A stretch of 64,000 nucleotides of DNA, taken from positions 248,001 to 312,000 of the forward strand of contig JBLDXI010000010.1 of assembly GCA_047495785.1 (NCBI GenBank). Reading direction: 5' to 3'. Below are positions 21,678-32,966 of the stretch, in pieces. Positions within the stretch are counted from its first letter, which is position 1; every line of letters begins with the position of its first letter. The stretch comes from Lepidodermella squamata (taxonomy: Eukaryota > Gastrotricha). A program made the translations under genes and the position numbers. The notes below the pieces were generated by a model that made no database searches, was not told the DNA's origin, and worked only from the letters and a program-made list of their open reading frames with translations.

Positions 21678-24094
21678 CTACCGAATCCGCATAATCAAAA
21701 ATATGAGGGCAGCGATTAGACATAAAAACGTAGTGGTGTACATTTCCCAGTTGCGACCAAACATGATTCGCGGGTCGAGCATCAGCACGGTCTGCAGCGG
21801 GTCGAAACTACGGAATGCGTCGAAGAACAGCAAAACGCGAAGGTGCATCATGGCTAGGGCCACAGGGGTCGCTGCTTCGGGACTCGCCTCAGCCGCCATA
21901 TCGTAATAACGTTTAGCAAGATGGAGATCCTAAGAAGGGAAAAATAAGTATAAATACTAGGTTTTCTAAAATCTAAAATTTAAATAGAACAGTTCAGCAT
22001 CGCATCCAACTTTTCATCCCACACATTTTGATCAGAAAATAACCGCGAAATTCTGAAATTATGTATAAAAAAATTCTTAATTCCTAATTCTAATTGCGAA
22101 TTATTTTCGCGTTTTAATTCAGCTTATTCAACTTTCCCTTCTCATTCAAAAATGAAACGCAAATAACGCAAACTGAAACGAAAACGAAAAATGAAAGCTA
22201 TAAATGTTGAGCAAATAACGTAAAATATAGGCCCTAATTTATCATATAAGGAGACAATATCAGGAAATTAATCAAAATTACTTACCCTAGTTAATCCCAC
22301 GCCTTGCTCGTGCATATAAGCCAGATTGAAATAGGCCTGCGCATTTTGCAATTCACCGGCTTGGCGATAGTAACGAGCAGCTGATTCGTAGTTGACAACA
22401 GTGCCCTGACCGTAGTAGTGGTAATCACCCAATTTCAAACGAGCGTAAGCCGAGCCTTGATTTGCGGCCCGAGTCCAATAGAACAAGGCACGTTTATAAG
22501 ACTCGGAGCTGCCGAATAATTTGTTACCGACGCCTCGGTCCAACAAGTAAGCAGCATTTGATTGGGCTGCTTCATAGCCCGATTGCGCCAGCATCATATA
22601 CATAAGCAATGCGGTTTCTGGCTTGCCTGATCGGTAAAAATGGTAGGCCTCCATGAACATACGAGCCCAGGGCCCGCGTTCGGCAACGGTTTTGAATAAA
22701 TCGACCGATATCTGGCAAGATCGAATAGATCCAATACCGGTAGCGTGCATGAAAGCCAGGTTGTAAACCGCTAACACGTTTGCGGATTGTGATGACATGT
22801 GGAAATATTTCAGAGCTTGGCGGTAGTCTTTTTCGATACCATGCCCGTTATAGTGCATAATTCCGAGTAAAAGCTGGGCTTCTGACGAATTTTCATCGGC
22901 CGCTTGCTGGGCGTAAGTGGCAGCTTTCGTGTAGTCTTTAGCCACGCCATGACCGTGGTAATGAGCATAGGCTAAACCATAAATGCCACTAGCGCTATTA
23001 CGAGCTGCGGCTTTTTTGAAATACTGAATAGCCGTGTCGTTATCCTGAGGCGTTGCTAGCGTTCCCTCCATGTACATTTTTCCGAGGTATGATAGCCCAA
23101 GACCACTGTTTTGTTCCGCAGCTTTCGATAAATAGTGAAGAGCTTTATGATAGTCCACCTCGACGTATTTCCCTCCTTGCAAATATAATTGCCCAAGCCC
23201 TAATTGAGCTTGAAGATCGCCCTTGTCAGCAAGGAATTCATAATATTGAAGCAGGTCTGAATCCATTGAAGTTAATGGTACAGATGTGCCGTAACCGCCG
23301 GGCTGTTCAGATTCTTCGTGAAGCAAAGTTCGGAATACATTTGCACTTCCTAGAAGCGAGTAACGCTTTTTTACAGCGAGCGCGACTTTTTGGTAATAAG
23401 TCAAAGCTTGCTCGCAGTTTTGTTCAACAGCGATTCCATTGAGATGAGTGTATCCCTAAATTAGAAAGTTCAATAAGAAAAAGATTCGACGGATGAATGA
23501 CAAACCAAATGTAGCTGAGCTAATGCGTTGCCTCCCAATGCTGCAAAGGTTGAGTATATCACCGATTTCGCCATGCTCAAATTCCGCTCAAGACCAACAC
23601 CGTAAATAAAAGCAAGGGCTGCTTGAGCCCCGGCGGAACCGTTGAGCGAAAGTTGCTGGAACAATTCCACTGCATGGGAAACGTTTCGCGGTCGGTATGA
23701 ACCAAAAAGATAGGCATATCCAACGATTTCCCAAGCTTCACTGTGATTTGTTTTCCGCGCGAATTCTTCTATCAAATCGATATACCTGAAAAACCGATCG
23801 TTAAAGCCATATATACGTATATAAATGAAATTACTTCTGATGCTCTCGAAAAGGAGTGGTTTGAAGATTTTTCTTCAAATCATCGAAGTATTTAATGTCG
23901 ACATCACTTATGGACGAAATTGAAGACGTATCTAGCTTCTCTCCACCAGTGACAATAGTTTCTTGCTCAGTTTTTGAAGCTGTGTCTTGCTGATGTCCAA
24001 GCACAGTTTCCTCACCAGCAGAACTTTGAGATGCGACCAGATTGAAGAACAGAATCGCAAGGAAATAGTAATTCGAGATGTTTAAAACCGTCAT
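21678..24094 (-). CDS. SEL1L: SEL1L/Hrd3 ER-associated degradation adaptor
   Basis: Lumenal partner of the HRD1 ubiquitin ligase that recruits misfolded clients in ER-associated degradation. Exons 24094-23835, 23785-23506, 23455-22286 and 21929-21678 give 653 residues. A signal peptide (YYFLAILFFNLVASQ) and a Ser/Thr/Glu-rich linker lead to about eleven Sel1-like repeats. Good examples are AQLGLGQLYLQGGKYVEVDYHKAL, GLSYLGKMYMEGT, GIYGLAYAHYHGHGVAKDY and AQLLLGIMHYNGHGIEKDY. The last exon ends with a membrane helix (TTFLCLIAALIFLIMRIR), giving type I topology. It is shorter than human SEL1L (794) because the fibronectin II module and parts of the linkers are absent, as in other invertebrates. 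The last intron, 356 bases, is long for this window. I see no clear unfolded-protein-response element in the promoter. Confidence 0.93.
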
Positions 24095-25022
24095 ACCCTA
24101 TAATAAAATCAGGTACGCGACTGAACGAAAAAGTACCCAATGATTGAGAATTATCAGCGCATCTGATCAACATCGCAGTCACAGCAACAAATACGACGAA
24201 ATGTTTTCGTTCGTCAACAGTTTAAACGTTGAATCCATGAGACAAGAGATCGCGGAATATTATGATCAATGATCACGGGAAGTTTTCGAATCTAACTTTA
24301 TAACTTTAGGAGCGCCCGTGGTCCATAGAGGAGTGACATGTTAGGTTAGAGCTGACCATTGGCCGTCTTAGCCCCTGATTTCGCGTTTTTTGCGTTCTCC
24401 CGGCATCTTTCCTGAGCATTTCGGCCCCGTTTTATTTGACCCACGAAAGGTTGCCTTCCTCGATTCAGCTTTCATACGTCAGTTTTTTCTACCCAACATC
24501 GTACCATTATTAGTAATCTTTATTTAACATGCAACAATCACTCATGTATTTTATATATATTTCATGTCTAGGTCACACGTGCTTTTTGCGCGGGATTTTA
24601 CGATCGCTAAGTCATATTTTTTTACTGGTTTACGATGCCGGATGCTTCTCGTTGAGCCCCTGCTATTCACTACTCACTCCTCGCGACTTTTTCTTTTTTA
24701 GATTTCGCGTCCTAGAGAAAAATTGCGTAATATCGCCCTGTTCTGACCGACGTAGCACCTGATTTACTCGCTGAAGACTTCACGAAAAGAGCTGGCAGCC
24801 GTGAGAGAAATACGTTACGCGGCCCAATATAGACGTTACAATAAGAAGGGAGAAAGATGACCTACATGCTACGCCTAATAATCTCAATGATAGCTGATAG
24901 CTGCCGAAATCGATGTCAGTCAGCAATCAGCAATGCATGTCGTGCTCGTGCTCGTGACGTGCAACTACGCTAGCTGCTTTTCGCTGGTGTTCAGGATGCT
25001 TATTCAGCCGTGCTGGGGCAAA
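24095..25022. other. Intergenic region upstream of SEL1L
   Basis: Contains the SEL1L promoter side, without a recognisable TATA or ER-stress element close to the start. No supported coding sequence or repeat is seen. Confidence 0.45.
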
Positions 25023-25367
25023 TCATTGAGATAAATAAGTGAACTGGCCGGTCTACGTAACGAAACACAGGGCTTCCTATTCTGGTGGGCTCAGTGTTAG
25101 CTTTCGTCGCCGGCTACACGTCCCTACCGCACATGGTGATTGTTGCAAGTTGGAACTTACCCCATCTTGGGCAACCTCACACGCGAACAGCACTAAATCA
25201 TTTACAAATGACGCTGGGTTTGCTTCCATCAGAGCAGTCCGTCCATACACCAAATCGGCAATGATTTGGTATCTTGTAGGCAAAATTGTCATTGGAATAG
25301 TGGCATAAATGCTTGGAACGGCTTGATAAACTTGAGCACCCTCTTTATATCGGAGGGCTTTCGTCAT
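25023..25367 (-). CDS. Possible small uncharacterised protein
   Basis: An open frame from the ATG at 25367 to 25161 runs into a good donor (GTAAGT). CGTAG at 25053 is an acceptor giving a second exon 25052-25023 with a TGA in frame, for 78 residues. The sequence looks like a real helical protein (VPSIYATIPMTILP, RYQIIADLVYG, FVNDLVLFACEVAQDG). I do not recognise the family, and the implied intron of 108 bases is longer than usual here. An upstream in-frame segment near 25400-25540 may be a further 5' exon. It would be divergently transcribed from MCTS1. Function unknown. Confidence 0.35.
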
Positions 25368-25668
25368 GCTGCTTACACCATCGAATTTTCGATGGAACAG
25401 ATTGACCTATTCTTAGTAATATTAGTGGGACGGGATTCACCCTTCAGTGGCGTTTGGCAGATGTCCGCGGCTCCGGCGTGATGTTTTTTGGCTTTCTTTG
25501 TTGCGTCATTGATGCGTCCATGTTTGTAACCTCATTCTAATAAGTGCAATCTAAGCGTAACAAATCGAGGTGGAGGCGGGTGCATATAATTGTTGGTTTG
25601 CATTCTCATTTCACAGAATTTCTTTGTGTTAGATACTGTTTACTTGAGAGATTGTCAGCTCGATTAAT

Positions 25669-26440
25669 ATGTTTAAGAAGTAAGTTTGATTTGATATTTG
25701 GCATCCTTTTTACTATGATTTTATTTTTTCTTAAGATTTGATCTTGCCGAAGATGTTTCGAGCACCAACATCATCAAATCATCGGTGCAACGTGGTATCA
25801 TTTCCCAGTTACAGGAGCAGTTCCCAAACATCTCCCACTGCATTAACGAAATAATTCCGGACAAAAAAGGCGGTCTGAAAGTGTCTAAATGGTCAATTGA
25901 GCTCTTCATTTGCGATACAGTACACTATATTTTTGTTTTGTAGCACAGAGCACGTTGAAGTTGTATCGTCTCCTGAGGGCGAGCCCCTCTTTTTCCGTCA
26001 GAGAGACGGTCCCTTCTTCCCAGTGCTGAAACTCGTCCACAAATGTGAGGTTTTTTGATCAAATTGTTTAAGAGCTCGATTAACGACATTATTATCTTCA
26101 GATCCTTACATTTTACCTGCAATGCAAGTCGACAAGGGTGCTATCAAATTCGTTATCAGCGGTGCAAACATTATGTGCCCCGGCCTCACTTCGAAAGGCG
26201 GCAAAATGAGCAACGTCGGTGCCAATTCTGTGGTCGCAATCACTGCTGAGGGCAAAGAACACGCGCTGGCTGTCGGATTGACCAAAATGTCGGCCGAGGA
26301 CATGTTAGTTTACGAAACTCCCGGCATGATTGATTTTTATTACGATTTTATTTTGCAGAATCAAAGTTAACAAGGACATTGGCATCGAAAATGTCCATTA
26401 TCTGAATGACGGCCTGTGGAAAACCAAGGTGATAAAATAA
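25669..26440 (+). CDS. MCTS1: MCTS1 translation re-initiation factor
   Basis: Partners DENR to recycle 40S subunits and promote re-initiation. Exons 25669-25679, 25736-25891, 25944-26044, 26102-26303 and 26359-26440 give 183 residues, against 181 in human. The first coding exon encodes only MFK plus two bases. The amino-terminal domain follows ([35 protein letters not shown]), then the PUA domain ([40 protein letters not shown]). All boundaries are in phase; the second intron uses GTCAAT as donor, which is unusual, but the resulting SKCTEHVEV junction matches the family. TTGTCAG, 13 bases before the ATG, is a possible leader acceptor. It faces PLD3 tail-to-tail. Confidence 0.95.
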
Positions 26441-26906
26441 GACCTCAATCTAGTCGTTACTGCTAAAATTATTACTTTCAAGTGCAGTATGAAAACTTTC
26501 TCGTTTTGAATGTCACCATGATTAACGTTTTCTTTTGTAAAATTCCCGAGGTTGGTATTGGAATGATAATAAAAGCTATGCTGTCATCTTCAACATCAAT
26601 TTATTTTCATTCATTTTAAATCAACATCAAAATCAATTGCTGCGAACAAGAATAACCAGGTAATTGGTCTTTGACTACAAATTTCAGAGCAGTATAAAAC
26701 TGAAAGAGGAAGAAAACTTTCGGAAGGCGTTAATATAGTAGATAATCGAGTAGAATCTTCGAATTTTGATAAAAACGGAAACATTATGCAATGAGGACAA
26801 CTTCAATTATACACGCAATAATTCTCTACGCAGTTGGAATGAAAGGCGAAACACCTAAAATAATCAACTCGTTGCACCCGATCCCAGGAAAATCGAAGTT
26901 ATTTTT
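26441..26906. other. Intergenic region between MCTS1 and PLD3 (convergent 3' ends)
   Basis: Two 3' UTRs face each other. TAATAAAAG near 26567 fits the MCTS1 cleavage signal, and TTTATT near 26599 (AATAAA on minus) fits PLD3. Nothing else is seen. Confidence 0.5.
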
Positions 26907-28662
26907 TCAGTTGAGTGGCACAGCGTAGGGCGAATTCCAATCTCGATCGAAAGCAGCTTGTAGATCGGAGACCAATTTCGGAGCGGTCGAATTATCGTCA
27001 GCTGATCTTACAACTACCCCGATTCCGGCAGTCGATGTGAAGTAATCGCCACTCCAATTTGAAGTTCCTGAATTAGAATTTACAAAATTATGATAAATCA
27101 ATAAACAATTGTGATGTCATACCAATCCAAGCACTAGATTCCGTAACCAAAAACTTGGCGTGGTTAACTCGAGAATAAGGAGGGATTGACGGGTCTTTCG
27201 AGTCCCAACCAGGTACTTGGAACAGCTTAATCTGAATCTTCGCCGGGTCGAATGCAACGAGAGACCGCAGGTAATTCGCCTGATCCTGTTAATTAAAAAC
27301 CCACATAAATCCAGTAAAAAAATTAAAATCAAAATTAACCTTGGCCGTGTGATTCCAATGCGCGATCAACATTCTGACTTTGGTATGGCCGCCCTGGTAC
27401 GCGACTCGCCTGATCGCATCGTCGATATTCGGCCAGAATAGCCGCGGCTTTTGGAAAACAATAGCCGGCGAGTAGTCCATAACTTCGATACAAACAGACT
27501 GACGCGCTGTGGTTATCAAATCAACAACTGCATCAACGTCATTTGTTCGGTATTTGCCGGAAAATTGAGGTGGAGAGCTTGATAGGTATACTGCTAATTT
27601 CTGGTTATTTTCATCCGTAATCACCATTCGATTTGTCATGTTTGTCAAAGCGTAGAGCATGGGCAGCTTCGGAATGCTGTCCAACGATAATTTCCCAGTA
27701 ACTAGGCCGAGATAAACCGTAAAAATTCGGGAAATATCTGAAGCTAAACACGGGCAGTTCTCAACTAAAACGCCCATCTCTTTAACTTCGGTCAACGACC
27801 GGAAATCCTGATTCGCGCTGCCAACATAGAACGCTTCAATGCCAACTAGCCACGATTTCGTGTGTAAAATGCCGTTGCCAATGAATTTCGCCACCTTAAG
27901 CGTGTAAGTATTAGCCCCGGCGCTGGCCAAGGCGCCTAGATCAACTTCCGACTCGTTCATATTGCCCGAATCAACCACGGTGATCTCGCCATTTTGACCG
28001 GCCAAATTTTTCAATTGATTGAAAATATCCTCGCCCTGATTGGCGGTTGGCCACGGCCCGCCGGCGATATCGTCCGACCTCAACGACCAATACTGCGATG
28101 CGATAACAATGGGCAGTAAACTAGCGTTATTCGACCCGGCCTTGCTAATTAATTTTAGCCAGGCCTGGTACGTTGGCAAAAATTGCGGCTGGAAGTTATT
28201 GGAAGGTATTACGAGTGGAATACTTTCTGTCAACTGAATTGAGCACGGATTAGCCTGGCAGCTCTCAGCCACCGATGGCATACTCATCGCCGGGAATAGC
28301 GTTGTGATGAATACGAAAGATACAATGATAACCGAAGCCAAAATCACGAGAACGCAAATGCAGAGGGCCATGTTTAAAAATCCTTTGTGGTGATTCAACT
28401 TCCACCTTAACTTCTGCTTCGTGCTCAACAGGTCGGTATTCACCACGCCGCCGGTGGATTTCGACGTCGAAGCTTGGTGGTACCAGGGGGCTTGCCGGCT
28501 GATGGGTGATAACGGCGGTTTCGAGGTTGAAATTTCACTGGGCGGGCGCAGGCGAGAGCCGGATTCTGATTTTTTCTCTGAACCACCGGGTAGTAACGTC
28601 ACCTTTTCAGCTTCAAGCGTGCACGAGACAGGCCGGTCGGCCTTCTCGGAAGTTGACGCCAT
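26907..28662 (-). CDS. PLD3: PLD3/PLD4-type phospholipase D-family exonuclease
   Basis: In vertebrates PLD3 is an endolysosomal type II membrane protein acting as a 5' exonuclease on single-stranded nucleic acid. Exons 28662-27340, 27285-27123 and 27067-26907 give 548 residues. A ~95-residue cytosolic lead is followed by a membrane anchor (ALCICVLVILASVIIVSFVFITTLF) and two PLD half-domains. The first HKD-type motif is HTKSWLVGIEAFYVGSANQDFRSL. The second is NHAKFLVTESSAWIGTSNWSGDYF. In the first motif the position usually held by Asp carries Gly (HTKSWLVG), whereas the second has Glu there as vertebrate PLD3 does. Both His and Lys pairs are kept, so activity is possible. It lies 329 bases after the LIG3 stop on the same strand, and AATAAA (minus) lies near 26599. 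Confidence 0.92.
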
Positions 28663-28991
28663 AATTCAAAATTTCTACAAAAAAAAACAAAATAATTTGA
28701 ATAAAGTTTTCCACTCAGAAAGTAAGAAGCGATCACAATAAATTTTTCGCAAGCTTGCATAAATTTCGAATCACAAAAATAGCTCATAATTAATAGAAAT
28801 GAAATGGACCACAAATAAAATGTCCAAGTTCCGCTCGGTTTCAAATTCAAATTCGTGCGTTTCCTATTTTTTGCTACAACAAAAACATTGATTCGATGAA
28901 GCAGCAGTTATTATATATTATCACTCCAGAAAAGCAGATTGTAGGAACAACATTTCCAATAACAAGTTCCGAGATAATTAAAGGCAGATAA
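28663..28991. other. Spacer between LIG3 and PLD3
   Basis: 329 bases on the same transcription direction. It could be an operon spacer or a short PLD3 promoter; T-rich AG sites occur on the minus strand, but none is decisive. Confidence 0.4.
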
Positions 28992-31821
28992 TTAGTTGAC
29001 TAGATAAGATGCCGTATCAACCGCAGTTTTAGCCTTGACACAGGCAGCCAGCCAACCCAAGCGTAAACAAGTCGCTCCCGGCTTCAACCCGCCCGGGGCA
29101 GATTTCGTTTTCTCATCAACAATCCAATGCGAGATACGGCTATCATTAGGCAGTGAACATATCGAATCAGCTCCATAGGCAGTTGCGCAACGTACCAACT
29201 TATCACGAGTTGATTTCTCGGTGATAGACGACTCGTCGAAATAAAAATTACAACCAGTGAAGATATCAGCCGGGTCCCAGTCCAACGACTTGGCCCCTTT
29301 TTCCTCAACTCGCGTTTCTGATTTAACCTTTTTCGTAGGGGATGGCGCCAATGCGGCTGAACTAGCTTGCCGTTTCGGGGGAGAAGGCTTTTTCTTCGGC
29401 TTTTCTTCCTCCTCCTCCTCATCCAACGAAATTGTGGACTCACTTTCCGCCTCGCTTTCTTCATCTTCATCTTTCTTCTTAGCTTTCTTTTTAGGTGACT
29501 CGAATAACTTTCGTTTTACAGGTTTTTCCGGCGATGAACTCGGCGATTTCTGCTTGTCCAATTTATGCAATTTCGGCGCCTGCTGCCTCGAATTTGCGCA
29601 TAACACTTTCAATTCCTCCAGATTAGTCGCGCTTTGCCAGTCTTTATCATCTCGAATTTTGGTAACACGAGGAAATCGGATTGAAATCCCATCAGCAGTG
29701 TGACTTTCAGCGCGTGAAAATTCTGCACCCGTGATTTCCCAGACCGGCGCTTTCTTCGGATCTTTCACCACAAAATCAGGTACGACCGAATTTTTCACGT
29801 TTAACCAGCTCGGGACTTTTCTCGCGTCTTTATCGATCCTAACCATGTCGAGCTCTTTTTGAAGCTTGGCCAATCTTGCATCATCGTGGCCGTTGCCGCA
29901 TTTCGTTACCGTCAAAAACTTTTTCGATGATTCATCGTAGACTCCGAGTAAGAAAATCGACATCAAACCGCCTTTATTACCCGACCCGAAATAAGCGCCT
30001 AAAACAATTAGATCCGCCGTATCGGCCATAGCTCCACCAGCTAGGTAGTCTTTCTTCATTTTCAACCAATGCCGTTTACCGGGTTCGTAAAGGCTTTCAA
30101 CAGGTTTCAAAACGAGACCTTCCAAGCCCTCGGTAAAAACATGATCCAGCAGATTTTGAAGGTCGTTTGCCTTACTGATTTCGTGAACTTCAGACAACAC
30201 GACACGGTCCGGTATTTCCGTCATAACACTCTTCAAAATCTTACGGCGCTCCGAGATCGGCTTGCCCATCAAACTTTGCCCGTTCATGTGCATGCAATCG
30301 AAGACGTAAATACACACTTGGGCTGTTTTAAATCCTTTCTGCTTATGAACCCCAAGCGTTCCGAACGGCAGCGGTAAATGAGTCGTTGTGTCGACTAAAA
30401 CGATCTCTCCATCCAAAATTATGTCAGTAGCATTAGGGAACGCCTTGGGAATCGCTTCAGATAAATAAGCGACCTTGTGAGGTAGAACAGGTTTCAAATT
30501 TCGGCTGTAATAATTGAAGCTCTTTCCACTGTGGTGAACCTGGACCCTTTCGCCGTCGTATTTGATCTCCGCAAACATGCCTTTCGGGCATTTTCCAAGA
30601 GCAAATTCGACAGATTTGCACGCCTCCGCAAGCATTGGCTGAATCGGCGTCATTAAGGCGGCTTTAACCGATATGTCTTTTTTCAAAGCAGGACTTCCAT
30701 CGGGTGATTTCGTCGCGTTAATATGGCGACAAATTGCTTGAAGGTCTCGCGAATGTTGAAAAGCATCGTAGGCAGTGTCGGAAATCGCTGCCAAAATTTG
30801 ACTAGCTTTCGCGTTCATTCGAAGGTCTTTCTTCAGCAATCGAATCAGAAATCGAAGCTCAGAGACGCTACAGGCACGGCAAAATTTCCGCATGGCAGAC
30901 TGTTGCTCGTCACTTTTCGTCAGATGAGTTAAGGAATCCAAAAACTTATCCACGTCATCCAACGTTAACGTGGCTGTTGTCGCAGGCTTGAATGATTCAG
31001 ATTTGGAGAAGTATTGATCTGCCAAAATTATCGATATGTCACCATGCTCATTAGTCGCGGATAAAAGTTCTTCCCCATCAGCGCCCAAAATTTCGGCAAA
31101 TATTTTGATCATCTGTTTGTTGTTCATGTTGTAAACTCGATCGAGACCTTTTTCGCCGGGCAGGAGCAATCGCAGCAAGACATAAGGATCCCCGCAATAG
31201 CCATGTTTTCCGGTCGCCCCTCGCGTGAACAGATATTCGTGAACGATAGCCGTTTTTGCCTTGTAGCTAGCCTCGTCGGCAATTCGTGAGCATAATTTGC
31301 AAAAGCTCGCAAACAAATGGTCAGCGCAATCACTAGCTGGTTTTGATGATGCAGTTTTCTGCGGTGACGGAGTCGTCGGGAAAAACTTTTCAAGTTTAGC
31401 AGGTGTTGCGGGCTTTTTAGGGCTCTTAGCTGCTCCTCCCTTCGACTTCGACAGTAAACTATCGATGAGGCCTGTTAGCGTCTTCTTGTCTTCATCTGAG
31501 AGGTTGCTGTAGCCGTCGACATCACTTGGCTGGGTTATTTTTGCCGTGGTGGCGCGAGCTGTTGCAAATGATTCAAACAGACAGTTAGGATGAAACCATT
31601 GCTTCATTTCACCGCCTCCTTCCCTTTAAAAAACGAATGAATTCAACAATCGGCTCAATTACTAACAGCGCGAATTACGAGAATGGATTAGGCGCAACCT
31701 TTCCTACACGGAAAGCTCCCTTTGCAAGCTTCTGTTTGCAGCGTTTACAAGATGCTTGTCCTCGCTTATCGTAATCGGCGCAAAATTGAGTTTTAGAGGA
31801 TGACGCAGCATCATCGGCCAT
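28992..31821 (-). CDS. LIG3: DNA ligase III
   Basis: ATP-dependent DNA ligase for base-excision, single-strand-break and mitochondrial DNA repair. Exons 31821-31679 and 31623-28992 give 924 residues. The PARP-like zinc finger crosses the intron: FCADYDKRGQASCKRCKQK then GEMKQWFHPNCLFES, with CxxC and HxxC ligands. The adenylation domain carries motif I as EIKYDGERVQVH, with the nucleotide-accepting lysine, and later DGEIVLVD and EGLEGLVLK; the OB-fold region follows. A Lys- and Glu-rich linker (KKDEDEESEAESE onward) leads to a carboxy-terminal BRCT domain (FTGCNFYFDES, SHWIVDEKT, RLGWLAACVKAKT). No mitochondrial leader is visible ahead of the ATG used. An almost uninterrupted 2.6-kb exon is unusual for this window. 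LIG3 is absent from Caenorhabditis, so it is informative about the lineage. Confidence 0.96.
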
Positions 31822-32966
31822 ATTGGTAAATTCAAAACTAATCTAAACAAGAAATGACATTCCGTGAAAATAGAACCCTATAAGTCACGTGAAACAGGAC
31901 AACCGAAAGCTGTACCGAAAACTCAGTGCTTTGCTGCCTGAAGCTTAAATACTTGGATATTACTCTATTCGGCATTTAGGAGATGAATTATCCACTATTA
32001 AAACGATGAAGATGAAACTCGCTGATAAAGAAAAACTAGATGATTGCAAAGGGGCTAATACATCTAAAATCTACAGAGAACACAAAGAATAGCAGAAAGC
32101 AAAAAGAACGACTGTAGAATGTATCAGACATCGCCAAACCATTGCCTAAAAACTAAAAACACTACACCTTCGCGGTCTGCTGTCTCGGAGAACTGAGTGG
32201 CATTTGGCTCGTGTGTTTACCAACAGGAAATGACTAATACAAAAAGGAATTGAACGAATGAACATATGAATATACTCTACTCCGATATCACAGTTCACAG
32301 TCACAGAGGATTTCCTCGCGCGTCACTGAATGCCGTCTCATCTCTCATCTGCAACAATAGCCAGCGGCGGGTGGAGCTTCCAGTGCAAAACCGGATCGCC
32401 CGCATCCAAATCGAAAAATCGCGGCTACAAAACGAATGAAGGTCGAAATTACGAATAAAAATGATTACAGCAATACCACTAGGGATATAAATCTTAAAGG
32501 CCCATTCAGTGTTTCCTAGCCGAAATTGAAATATCGGGCAGTTTTCGAAGGTTTTGACCGCGAAAGCACCGTTTTAAGTTGCGGTTGCGTTTTTAGTTTT
32601 GATGCTGGTTGTGTGCAGTTCTAGTAGGAGGTTTTGAAAGGGTGAACGGCCTGTCAAGAGGATACAGCGAACAGCATGTAGAACGATTCTTTTAATGTTT
32701 AGCGAAGCTTCACGCTTCACCCCACATTCCACATTTTTTCGCGACAGCAATAGCAATGTGCAATGTCCAAATCAATCGCCTGTGGTTAAGCCGAAGTTTT
32801 GCTCGATACTACCTTCATATTGAGTCTCAACGAAGCTTTAGAAATATCTTGTTCCATGAATAAACTAATGCCTACTGCTTTTATGTAACTACCCTCGGCC
32901 CTTGGTATTCTAATGTTGTTCAGACTATCAGCTATCTCTCGTTTCTTAGGATCTATATGGTTAAAA
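31822..32966. other. Divergent promoter region between LIG3 and mannosidase II
   Basis: No gene is supported; the longest frames overlap without family features. TTTCTTAG at about 32948 is a plausible acceptor for the mannosidase leader. Confidence 0.5.
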
